A stretch of 64,000 nucleotides of DNA from Gemmatimonadales bacterium (GTDB lineage: Bacteria > Gemmatimonadota > Gemmatimonadetes > Longimicrobiales > Gaopeijiaceae): assembly GCA_020344755.1 (NCBI GenBank), contig CP070829.1:235195-299194 (forward strand), in the 5' to 3' direction. Shown piece after piece: positions 15,977 through 23,423 of the stretch. The first letter of the stretch is position 1; each line of letters begins with the position of its first letter. A model generated the notes under the pieces. That model searched no databases and was not told where the DNA came from. It was given only the letters and a program-made list of their open reading frames with translations. A program made the translations under genes and the position numbers.

Positions 15977-16696
15977 TCAGCGGACCGGGACCGGCGCTCC
16001 AAGTCGAAGCGCCTCCAGCCCCACGACGCAGCGCCGGCCCAGGACTCGGACCCCGGTCTCCCGGGCCTCCGAGAGCGCGCTGGCGAAGTCGGGGTCGATG
16101 CCAGGCGCGGCCTCGATGACGCGGGCGTCGTCCCGCTGGAGCACGAAGAGGACGGCCGCCTCGAACTCGCCGGATCCGACCATCTCGGTCAGCTCCCGGA
16201 CGTGCCTCGCGCCTCGGGCGGTGACAGCGTCGGGAAAGCGCGCGATCCCGCCCTCCACCAGCGTCACGCTCTTCACCTCCATGGCCAGGGGACGCCGCCC
16301 GGGTGCCTCGAGCAGGAAGTCGAACCGGGATCGCCCGTGGGCCCACTCGGCCCGCGCCAACCTCCAGGGGTGAAGCTCTCTCAGGGCATCGCGCTCGAGG
16401 GCGAAGCGGATGAGACGGTTCGGGAGCGACGTGTCGATGCTCACCACGCCCTCGCCGTCCGGTCTTTCCACCAGCACCGCGGACCAGCGGGTCTTCCGGC
16501 CCGGCCCGGCGGCGGGTCGGATCCACACCCGACGGCCGGGGATCAGGAGCTCCCGGAGCCGACCGGGATCCGCCATGTGCACCTCCTGCACCACCCTCTC
16601 ACCCGGGACCCGGCACCGGAGGAGGAAGCGGTTGGGCCGCTCGACGAACCTGGACTCGACGAGCGGCCCATCCAGGGGGATTCGGATGTCCCTCAC
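15977..16696 (-). CDS. sfsA: SfsA family protein
   Basis: SfsA (sugar fermentation stimulation protein) of 239 residues, close to the usual 230-250. Visible family features are the N-terminal OB-like part (ESRFVERPNRFLLRCRV, then HMADPGRLRELLIPG) and the nuclease-like core (RSRFDFLLE, then MEVKSVTLVEGGIARFPDA, then ARGARHVREL), whose D-E-K arrangement resembles PD-(D/E)XK nucleases. The GTG at 16696 is chosen because the fold begins immediately after it; the open frame runs further upstream but encodes Arg/Pro-rich residues unlike the family. The cellular role is unsettled: DNA binding and a nuclease activity have been proposed for the family. Confidence 0.88.
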   Translation of the reverse strand: MRDIRIPLDGPLVESRFVERPNRFLLRCRVPGERVVQEVHMADPGRLRELLIPGRRVWIRPAAGPGRKTRWSAVLVERPDGEGVVSIDTSLPNRLIRFALERDALRELHPWRLARAEWAHGRSRFDFLLEAPGRRPLAMEVKSVTLVEGGIARFPDAVTARGARHVRELTEMVGSGEFEAAVLFVLQRDDARVIEAAPGIDPDFASALSEARETGVRVLGRRCVVGLEALRLGAPVPVR

Positions 16697-16704
16697 CGAC
16701 GCGG

Positions 16705-16976
16705 TCAGCGGGCCCGCCCCTGCACTGCCAACATTTCCGAGTCGGCCCGGTCGTCGACGTTGGACGGAAACTCGCCGATCTTCACGCTCCGGATCACCAC
16801 GGGGGCACTCCCCGGGCCGGATCCGATGATCGTGGCGTCCTTGGCCGGGGTGCATCCCCCGGTCCGGGTGTCGGCCGGCTCCTGTGCAGCGTTCACGAAG
16901 CCGCCATTCGGTTGGGTGGCGGAGACGAGCAGGGGGCCAACGTGGCGGTGCGGGAGACGCGGCTGCGTCGGGTCAT
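16705..16976 (-). other. Two overlapping short reading frames, possibly one small frameshifted gene
   Basis: An ATG at 16976 sits behind a strong GGAGGAAGGAG site and opens a 27-codon frame that stops at 16893. The stop overlaps a GTG at 16896 that opens a second frame of 63 codons ending at 16705. Joining the two frames by a one-base slip in the CCCCC run near 16936 would give one protein of about 90 residues. The second frame has an even, protein-like composition (CTPAKDATIIGSGPGSAP). No family is recognised. It could be a small coupled gene pair, a frameshifted gene or chance. It fills the 298-bp space between sfsA and the photolyase gene. Confidence 0.3.
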
Positions 16977-16994
16977 GCTCCTTCCTCCGCGATG

Positions 16995-18560
16995 TCAGAG
17001 AGGCGGACCCGCCTGGAGCGCATCCCGGATCTCACCGGCACGAGTCCGGATGGCTTCCAGCTCCGCGTCCGTCTTTCTCTCCAGATTTCGCACCTGGAAG
17101 GTCATTCGGCGGTTGTCGCCGAAACGCCCCCGGTGTCGGTCCAGGAAATCCCAATAGAGGGTGGTGAAGGGACAGGCCTGCGGCCCCAACGCTTCGGCCG
17201 GGTCGTAGCGGCACCCGGCACAGTGATTTCCCTGCCGGTCAATGTACCGGCCGGAGGCGCAGTAGGGCTTGGTTCCCACCAGACCGCCATCGCCGAACTG
17301 GCTCATCCCCAGAGTGTTCGGGAGGGACACCCAGTCCACGGCATCGAGGTAGAGAGCCATGTGCCAGAGGTGGAAACGGTAGGGGTGGACCCCTGCCAGC
17401 TGGGCGAAGAGTCCCAACACCATGAGGCGCTGGATGTGGTGGGCGTATCCGTGGTCCAGGACGTTGCGCAGGGCATCGCGGACGCAGACCATCTCGGTCT
17501 CACCGGTCCAATAGAAGGCGGGGACCTGCACGTCGTCACAGTCCAGGGCGTTCCGCTCGGCGTATTCCGGCATGAAGGTCCAGTAGATTCCCCGGACGTA
17601 CTCCCTCCAGCCAAGAAGCTGCCGGACGAAGCCCTCCACGGAGTTCAGGGGAGCCCGGCCCGCGTCCAGCGCCCCCACCGCCGCCTCGAGGCAACGCTTC
17701 GGGGTAATCAGCTTGAGGTTCAGTGCCGTGGAAAGGCGGGAGTGGTAGAGGAACGGCTTCCCCTGCCAAAGGGCGTCCTGGTAGGTCCCGAACCTCGGGA
17801 GCCGGTCCCGAATGAACGCCTCGAGGGCCTCCTCCGCATGGGCTGGTGTTACCGCCTCGCCGAAGCCCGCCAGGTGGCCGGGATGGCTTGCGTACCGGGC
17901 GTCCACCAACGCCAGAACCTCGGCGGTGACGTCGTCCGGCTCGAAGGTGGGTGGGGCGGGAATGGGCCCCGGTCCATCCTTACCGAACGAGGCGCGGTTT
18001 GCCTTGTCGAAGTTCCACTCACCTCCCGCCGGGTGTCCTCCCTCGTCCATGAGCCACCCGGTACGCTTCCGCATCCACCGGTAGAAGTCCTCCATGAGGA
18101 AGCGCCGGCGTCCCGCAGCCCACGTCCGGAAGTCGTCCAGGGAGCAAAGGAAGTGGGGGTCCGGGAGGATCTCCAGGGGCAGGTCCGCATCCTGCCCTGC
18201 CCGAAGCAGTACCTCCCGCACGCGGTGGTCGCCGGGTTCAACAGCCACCACCCGCTCGGGGGCCAGTCTCCGGAGATCCGCAGCCAGGAGCGTGGCGAAG
18301 TCGGGGCACCTGTCCCCACCCGGGTCGGTGGTCAGCTCGTGGTAGTGGACATCGAACCCCTCCCCCCGTCGGGCGTCCCGATAGTGCCGCATGGCGGCCA
18401 GAAAGAGGGCGATGCGGCGTTTGTGGGAGGGGACCGCGGTGATCTCCTCGTCCACCTCGGCCATCCAAAGGGCATCCCGGTCCGGCTCCAGCCCCAGAAT
18501 CTCGGGGACGGACGGGTCGAGCTGGTCCCCGAAAACCACGAGCAGGGTGCGGATGGTCAC
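16995..18560 (-). CDS. Iron-sulfur bacterial (6-4) photolyase/cryptochrome (PhrB/CryB type)
   Basis: Light-driven DNA repair enzyme of 521 residues of the prokaryotic FeS-BCP group (DPRP family), which repairs (6-4) photoproducts using FAD. The N-terminal antenna domain opens with LLVVFGDQLDPS. The FAD domain includes LLGWREYVRGIYW and HHIQRLMVLG. The four cluster ligands are present as Cys359, Cys447, Cys450 and Cys463; the spacings of 88, 3 and 13 are those I recall for Agrobacterium PhrB. The GTG at 18560 overlaps the stop of the DUF427 gene (GTGA), so the two are translated together. The long Arg-rich frame upstream of this GTG is the shadow of that gene. Confidence 0.93.
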   Translation of the reverse strand: MTIRTLLVVFGDQLDPSVPEILGLEPDRDALWMAEVDEEITAVPSHKRRIALFLAAMRHYRDARRGEGFDVHYHELTTDPGGDRCPDFATLLAADLRRLAPERVVAVEPGDHRVREVLLRAGQDADLPLEILPDPHFLCSLDDFRTWAAGRRRFLMEDFYRWMRKRTGWLMDEGGHPAGGEWNFDKANRASFGKDGPGPIPAPPTFEPDDVTAEVLALVDARYASHPGHLAGFGEAVTPAHAEEALEAFIRDRLPRFGTYQDALWQGKPFLYHSRLSTALNLKLITPKRCLEAAVGALDAGRAPLNSVEGFVRQLLGWREYVRGIYWTFMPEYAERNALDCDDVQVPAFYWTGETEMVCVRDALRNVLDHGYAHHIQRLMVLGLFAQLAGVHPYRFHLWHMALYLDAVDWVSLPNTLGMSQFGDGGLVGTKPYCASGRYIDRQGNHCAGCRYDPAEALGPQACPFTTLYWDFLDRHRGRFGDNRRMTFQVRNLERKTDAELEAIRTRAGEIRDALQAGPPL

Positions 18561-19150
18561 CAGCCCCAGGTCCCCGGCCCTCCTTTGAAGGGCCCCTTGA
18601 TCTCCGGAGTGATCCAACCGCCGTAGAAGCCTCCGGGCTGGGGCTCCACCTCCACGCCGTCGACGGTACACGACTCCATGGGGCTGGCGTAGAAGGCGAT
18701 GAGGCCCTTCAGGGCCGTGAATCGGGGAGAGGGGTGGGGATAGCTCCACCCCACTCGCTCCGCCACGGCGTCCCCGACACGGAGGGTCCAGTAGCGGGCG
18801 GCGCCCTTCCACTCGCAGAGGGAGCCGCCGCCGGCTTCTTCCAGGAAGTCCATGCGCAGGTCCCCTTCCGGGAGGTAGTAGACGGGGGGGTGGCTGGTCT
18901 CAAGGACCCGCCAGGCGCCGCGGGTGTCCGCGACGACCTGACCGTTGAAGACCACTCGGATGCGCTTATCCACCGGCTCCAGGACGGGGGGGCGGGGATA
19001 CTGCCAGACGGACTCCTCGCCGGGGCGGACGGGGTCGGGGCGGACGAACGGATGGGGCACGGGGAGCTCGGTGTGAGAGTCGATCGGGGAGGGCGGACAT
19101 AGGGGAGTCGGGCGCAAACATGACCCCCGCACCCGACCGCAGGGTTCCAT
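18557..19150 (-). CDS. DUF427 domain protein, coupled to the photolyase
   Basis: Protein of 197 residues with a DUF427 fold: VFNGQVVADTRGAWRVLETS, then PVYYLPEGDLRMDFLE, SLCEWKGAARYWTLRVGD and FYASPMESCTVDGVEVEPQP are the recurring family segments. DUF427 proteins are small, soluble and of unknown biochemistry. The ATG at 19150 follows AGGGGAG by five bases; that site is inside a perfect hairpin. About 35 Pro-rich residues precede the domain, so a GTG at 19060 is a possible alternative start. Its end overlaps the photolyase start, which suggests a shared role in the light or DNA-damage response. Confidence 0.85.
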   Translation of the reverse strand: MEPCGRVRGSCLRPTPLCPPSPIDSHTELPVPHPFVRPDPVRPGEESVWQYPRPPVLEPVDKRIRVVFNGQVVADTRGAWRVLETSHPPVYYLPEGDLRMDFLEEAGGGSLCEWKGAARYWTLRVGDAVAERVGWSYPHPSPRFTALKGLIAFYASPMESCTVDGVEVEPQPGGFYGGWITPEIKGPFKGGPGTWGW

Positions 19151-19155
19151 CCTCA

Positions 19156-19178
19156 CTCCCCTTGCATTCCAAGGGGAG
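19156..19178 (-). promoter_or_regulatory. Hairpin enclosing the ribosome-binding site of the DUF427-photolyase operon
   Basis: On the minus strand CTCCCCTTG, loop GAATG and CAAGGGGAG form a perfect 9-bp hairpin, followed by TGAGG and the ATG at 19150. The 3' arm is itself the Shine-Dalgarno sequence (AAGGGGAG), so the fold would hide it from ribosomes. This looks like a translational switch, for example a thermometer or a protein-controlled site. The structure is seen; the function is inference. Confidence 0.5.
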
Positions 19179-19210
19179 AGTGGCCAACTTCCCCTGGTAT
19201 TGCTAGGGGA
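19169..19210. promoter_or_regulatory. Palindromic operator-like region between DUF427 and padR
   Basis: The divergent gap contains an imperfect 29-bp palindrome (19169-19197) with CCAAGGGGA on one arm and TCCCCTGG on the other, centred on TGGCCA. A second TCCCCT/AGGGGA inverted pair lies at 19190-19210. Three GGGGA-type boxes are thus spaced by about 17 bases. PadR proteins usually repress their own promoters through dyad sites, so this is a candidate autoregulatory operator for the gene starting at 19279. Confidence 0.35.
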
Positions 19211-19278
19211 CCGTCGTCCGACGGAGTGGCTGGATTCATCCGTGTGCCCAGTCAGGGAGGCGTTCCGGAACCGGAGCC

Positions 19279-19629
19279 ATGGCCATGACCGATACCAGCG
19301 TGACCCTCCTGAAGGGAACTGTCGACCTGTTGATTCTGGCGGCCCTGGGGGAGGGGGGTGCCAAGCACGGATATGGAATCGCCGAGTGGATCGAAACGAG
19401 CACGGCGGGCGACCTCCTCCTGGAAGAGGGGACGCTCTACCCGGCCCTTCACCGTCTCCAGCGGAAGGGGTTCCTGACGTCCGAGTGGGGGGCCAGCGAG
19501 AACAACCGGAGAGCGCGGTACTATCGGCTCACGCGGCAGGGCGTGGAAGCGCGGACAAAGGCGATGAAGGAGTGGGACCGGTATTCCAGGGCCGTGTCGG
19601 CGGCGCTGAAGCCTGGTGCAGCCCGGTGA
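19279..19629 (+). CDS. PadR family transcriptional regulator
   Basis: Winged-helix repressor of 116 residues of the short PadR class. Family landmarks are LLKGTVDLLILAAL, HGYGIAEWIE, the recognition region LEEGTLYPALHRLQRKGFL, then YYRLTRQGVEA in the wing and C-terminal helix. The ATG at 19279 follows GGAG; a second ATG two codons on is also possible. The stop overlaps the start of the ADOP permease gene (GTGA). PadR plus ADOP permease is a common operon type in Acidobacteria and Gemmatimonadota, where the regulator probably controls the permease in response to a small molecule. Confidence 0.93.
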   Translation: MAMTDTSVTLLKGTVDLLILAALGEGGAKHGYGIAEWIETSTAGDLLLEEGTLYPALHRLQRKGFLTSEWGASENNRRARYYRLTRQGVEARTKAMKEWDRYSRAVSAALKPGAAR

Positions 19630-22283
19630 CCCCAAGGATTGGAGGTCCCGACCTGGAGGGAGAGGAGGAGGCCCGGGACGAAGTGGAGTTCCACATCGAG
19701 TCGCGGGCCCGGCGGCTCATGTCGGAGGGCTGGTCCGAGGCAGGAGCTTGGCAGGAGGCCCGGCGGAGGTTCGGCGATCCCGACCGGGTCCGAGCGGCGG
19801 TCGAGCGTGAGATGAAGAGGAGGAGGTGGACGATGCGGATACGCGGGTGGCTCGACGGGTTCGGGACGGACCTCCGGGTTGGACTACGGCAGTGGCGGAG
19901 GGATCCTGGGACCCTCCTCGTGGCAGGACTCACGCTGGCGCTGGGCATCGGTGCCACCACCGCGATCTTCTCCCTGGTCTACGGAATCCTCCTTCGGCCC
20001 CTCCCGTTTCCCCAGCCGGACCGACTCGTGGCTCTGTGGGTCGACGTGACCGAGCGCGGCGGCCCGGAAAGGGAGTGGTGGGGGTATCCCAACATCCACG
20101 ACGTCCGGCAGGAGGTCGGAGCGTTCCACGAGGTGGGGATCTACACGGGATGGCTTCCCGTTCTTACCGGCCGCGGGACGCCCACCCAACTCTCGGGGAG
20201 CGTCGTCACGGCGGGAACCCTCGCCGAGGTCCTGGGCGGGGAGCCGGTACTCGGGCGCCTCTTTCTGCCGGAGGAGGACGTCGCCGGGGGGCCGAACGTG
20301 GTCGTGGTGTCCCACAGACTCTGGCAAGACGTCCTGGGCGCCCACCCTGATGCCGTGGGAGAGACCCTGGTCCTGAACGGGACCACGTTCGAGGTGATCG
20401 GCGTTCTTCCAGCGGGATTCGAGGCTCCGATCCAGGCTGGTTCCGAGATCTTCGGGCTGGCTCAGGTGGATGCGGCGGCCGTCGCGGACGTGCGTGGGAA
20501 CTTCTCCTGGCGTGCCATCGGGCGCCTTGCCCCGCAGGTGACTCTCGAGGCGGCTCAGGCGGAGCTCACGGCGCTGGCCACCCGCCTGGAGGGGGTATAC
20601 CCGGAGCACAACTCGGGGATGACCTTCACCGTCGCGGAGCTGCGAGGCGACATGGTAGCCCAGGCACGGACGGCCTTGGTCCTGGTCCTGGCTGCGGTGG
20701 TCCTGGTCCTTCTCCTGGCCTGTGTGAACGTCTCCAACCTCCTGCTCGCCAGGAACGCCACCCGCGAGGGCGCATTCGCGGTGCGGGCGGCGCTGGGCTC
20801 CGGCCGGGGGCGCGTCGTCCGGCTACTCGTGGTAGAAGCCGGGATCCTCGCCGGGGTCGGCGGGCTCGTCGGCCTCGGGTTGGGTGTCCTCGGGACGCGG
20901 GGACTCGTGGCGCTGGCTCCCAACGGGACTCCCCGCCTGGAATCGATCGCCGTCGACGTCCGCGTGATGGGGGCCGCGGCCCTCACCACCATCCTGGTTG
21001 CTGTCGTCACCGGGCTTCTCCCCGCGTTTCGAGCGGGCCGCGGCGACCTCCGGCGCGCCCTGACCAGCGGGGGGCGCGGCGGACCTGGATCTGGAGGACT
21101 CCACCTGCGCGGCGGGCTCGTGGTTGTGCAGGTGTCCCTGGCCGTAGCCCTCCTGTGCACCGCAGGCCTCCTCACACGTTCGCTCGCGCAGCTCCGCAGC
21201 GTGGACCTGGGATTCGAGCCGCGAGGGGTGTTGACCTTCTTCCTCGGTCTCCCGGGGGAGGCCTACCGGGACCGGAACACCCGGGCCGACTTCCTCCGGA
21301 CCCTGGAGGACCGCCTGCGTGCCCTCCCCGGCGTGGAGGGGGTGGGAGGTGTGACCGCTCTCCCTCTGGCCGGCTTCGACTCAGACGTGGACTTCCGCCT
21401 CGAAGGAGCCCCGGAGCCAGAGCCTGGGCGCCAACCTACGGCGTGGGTCCGGAGGGTGACGCCGACCTACATGGAGACCCTGGGGCTGAGGCTCCTGTCC
21501 GGGCGGGGGATCCAGGCCCGGGACGTGCCGGGAAGCCCCCCGGTGGTGGTCATCAACGAGACGCTGGCGCAGCGCTACTTCCCCGACATGAATCCCATCG
21601 GAAGCCGGCTGAATCTGGGGAGCGGTGAAGATCCGCTGTGGTTCGAGATCGTGGGGGTGGTCGAGAACATCCGGAACTTCGACGTCCGCGACGACTGGCG
21701 GTCCGCCTTCTATATCGCCAACGGGCAGTATCCCGGGGGCGCGCTCTTCTTCGCGCTTCGGGTCTCCGAGGGCCTGGTGCCCACTTCGCTGACGCCGGCG
21801 ATACGAGCCACGCTGGCGGAGATGGACCCGAACCTGGCCGCCACGGCCGTCACTCCCATGGAGGAGCAGGTCCGGGCTGCCCTCGGGCCCGACCGCTTTC
21901 TGGCCTGGCTTCTCGGTGGCTTCGCCGCTCTCGCCTTGACCCTTGCGGTGGTGGGGCTCTACGGCGTGGTGAGCTACGCGGTGGGGCAACGGATGCGGGA
22001 GGTGGCCGTGCGCATGGCCCTGGGTGCCGACGCCGGGAGCATCCATGGGCGGGTGCTGACGCGCAGCCTGGTACCGGTGGGTGCGGGGCTGCTCGCGGGA
22101 TTCGGACTGGCGTGGGCGGCCGGTCGTTTCGCATCGTCCCTCCTGTACCAGGTCGCTTCCACGGACCCGATGAGCTACGGAGGCACGGCCGTCCTCCTGG
22201 TGCTCACGGCCTTGGTGGCGGCCGGCATCCCGGCCTTCCGGGCCTCTCGGGCGGACCCCATGACCCTCCTGCGAGACGAGTAG
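19626..22283 (+). CDS. ADOP/MacB-type ABC transporter permease
   Basis: Inner-membrane permease of 885 residues. It has an N-terminal ADOP helical segment (EARDEVEFHIESRARRLM, AWQEARRRFGD), a first transmembrane helix near 105, a MacB-type periplasmic core, three helices of a FtsX domain (about 370-490), a second MacB core and a second FtsX domain at the C terminus (GFAALALTLAVVGLYGVVSY, ending RASRADPMTLLRDE). The double FtsX architecture is normal for ADOP permeases. No ATPase gene is adjacent, so the partner must be encoded elsewhere, as is usual for this group. The GTG at 19626 overlaps the padR stop. MacB relatives export peptides, antibiotics or lipoproteins by mechanotransmission; the substrate here is unknown. 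Confidence 0.93.
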   Translation: MTPRIGGPDLEGEEEARDEVEFHIESRARRLMSEGWSEAGAWQEARRRFGDPDRVRAAVEREMKRRRWTMRIRGWLDGFGTDLRVGLRQWRRDPGTLLVAGLTLALGIGATTAIFSLVYGILLRPLPFPQPDRLVALWVDVTERGGPEREWWGYPNIHDVRQEVGAFHEVGIYTGWLPVLTGRGTPTQLSGSVVTAGTLAEVLGGEPVLGRLFLPEEDVAGGPNVVVVSHRLWQDVLGAHPDAVGETLVLNGTTFEVIGVLPAGFEAPIQAGSEIFGLAQVDAAAVADVRGNFSWRAIGRLAPQVTLEAAQAELTALATRLEGVYPEHNSGMTFTVAELRGDMVAQARTALVLVLAAVVLVLLLACVNVSNLLLARNATREGAFAVRAALGSGRGRVVRLLVVEAGILAGVGGLVGLGLGVLGTRGLVALAPNGTPRLESIAVDVRVMGAAALTTILVAVVTGLLPAFRAGRGDLRRALTSGGRGGPGSGGLHLRGGLVVVQVSLAVALLCTAGLLTRSLAQLRSVDLGFEPRGVLTFFLGLPGEAYRDRNTRADFLRTLEDRLRALPGVEGVGGVTALPLAGFDSDVDFRLEGAPEPEPGRQPTAWVRRVTPTYMETLGLRLLSGRGIQARDVPGSPPVVVINETLAQRYFPDMNPIGSRLNLGSGEDPLWFEIVGVVENIRNFDVRDDWRSAFYIANGQYPGGALFFALRVSEGLVPTSLTPAIRATLAEMDPNLAATAVTPMEEQVRAALGPDRFLAWLLGGFAALALTLAVVGLYGVVSYAVGQRMREVAVRMALGADAGSIHGRVLTRSLVPVGAGLLAGFGLAWAAGRFASSLLYQVASTDPMSYGGTAVLLVLTALVAAGIPAFRASRADPMTLLRDE

Positions 22284-22288
22284 CACCG

Positions 22289-23224
22289 GTGACCCCTCCC
22301 CTGCTTCGCCTGGGCATCGACCTGGGTGGAACGAAGACGGAGATCGTCGCCCTCGGCCGTGCGGGGGAGGGCCTCTACCGCCGGAGGGTGTCCACGCCCA
22401 GGGACTACCGCGGAACCCTGTCCTGCATCGCCGGGTTGGTGGCCGAGGCGGAGCGGGCCCTGGCCGGCCACGGCACGGTGGGGGTGGGCATCCCAGGGAC
22501 GGTCTCTGCGGGGACCGGGCTGGTGAAGAACGCGAATTCCACCTGGCTCATCGGGCAGCCACTGGACAGGGACCTGGCCGACGTGCTGGAGCGCCCGGTG
22601 CGGGTGATGAACGATGCCAACTGCTTCGCCCTGAGCGAAGCGTCGGACGGCGCCGGCGCAGGAGCCGCCAGCGTCTTCGGAGTCATCCTGGGGACCGGAG
22701 TCGGAGGGGGCATCGTCCTGGACGGCAAGGTGGTGGCCGGGGCCAACCTCGTGGCGGGCGAATGGGGGCACATCCCGCTCCCGGCCCCGAGAGACGACGA
22801 GCGGCCCGGACCGCAGTGCTATTGCGGGCACCGTGGGTGTGTGGAGACCTGGCTGTCGGGACCTGGACTGGCGGCGGACCACGCGAGGATGACCGGGGAG
22901 GAGCTGACCGCGGCCGAGATCGGCCGACGTGCAGGAGAAGGGGAACCGGTCGCTGCCGCCACCCTGGAGCGCTACGTCGAGAGGCTCGGACGGGCACTGG
23001 CGGTGGTGGTGAACATCGTGGATCCCGAGGTGGTGGTACTGGGGGGCGGGGTCTCCAACCTCCCCGGGCTTCCTGAGAGGGTGGCCCGGGCCCTGCCCGC
23101 CCATGTCTTCTCGGACCAGGTGACGACCCGGGTGGTCCGACACGAGCACGGGGACTCCAGCGGTGTCCGGGGTGCCGCATGGCTCTGGACCGAGGCCGAG
23201 GCCCGGGCCGTGACCGGGGGCTGA
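22289..23224 (+). CDS. ROK family sugar kinase
   Basis: Cytoplasmic ATP-dependent sugar kinase of 311 residues. It shows the phosphate-1 motif LGIDLGGTKTE, the sugar-binding and catalytic MNDANCFALSE, GVILGTGVGGGIV, EWGHIPLP, and the ROK zinc site CYCGHRGCVE. VLGGGVSN is the adenosine motif. Members phosphorylate fructose, glucose, mannose or N-acetylhexosamines; the layout is most like fructokinase/Mak or NagK, but the substrate is not decided by sequence alone. The GTG at 22289 begins five bases after the permease stop, so it is probably in the same transcript, though the functional link to the permease is unclear. Confidence 0.9.
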   Translation: MTPPLLRLGIDLGGTKTEIVALGRAGEGLYRRRVSTPRDYRGTLSCIAGLVAEAERALAGHGTVGVGIPGTVSAGTGLVKNANSTWLIGQPLDRDLADVLERPVRVMNDANCFALSEASDGAGAGAASVFGVILGTGVGGGIVLDGKVVAGANLVAGEWGHIPLPAPRDDERPGPQCYCGHRGCVETWLSGPGLAADHARMTGEELTAAEIGRRAGEGEPVAAATLERYVERLGRALAVVVNIVDPEVVVLGGGVSNLPGLPERVARALPAHVFSDQVTTRVVRHEHGDSSGVRGAAWLWTEAEARAVTGG

Positions 23225-23345
23225 CACCGGATCGCCTCTGCCGGGGCGGGGGGCCGGGCCCAACGCGGGCGATACCTCGCGGGTCCTCGGTCATGACACC
23301 AGGTCGGAGCGACCCGCCCGAGAGGCCACCCACTGGGTCCGGACG

Positions 23346-23374
23346 TTGACCCCCGTGCCGGCGACGGGCAATCT
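23346..23374 (+). promoter_or_regulatory. Possible promoter for the BNR-repeat protein gene
   Basis: TTGACC (23346-23351) and CAATCT (23369-23374) are spaced by 17 bases and would give a leader of about 43 bases before the ATG at 23424. The -10 match is weak. Confidence 0.3.
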
Positions 23375-23423
23375 GTCGGTTCAGCCTGCTTGCGAACTTC
23401 AGCCGCAGACGGAGTCGAAGTCC

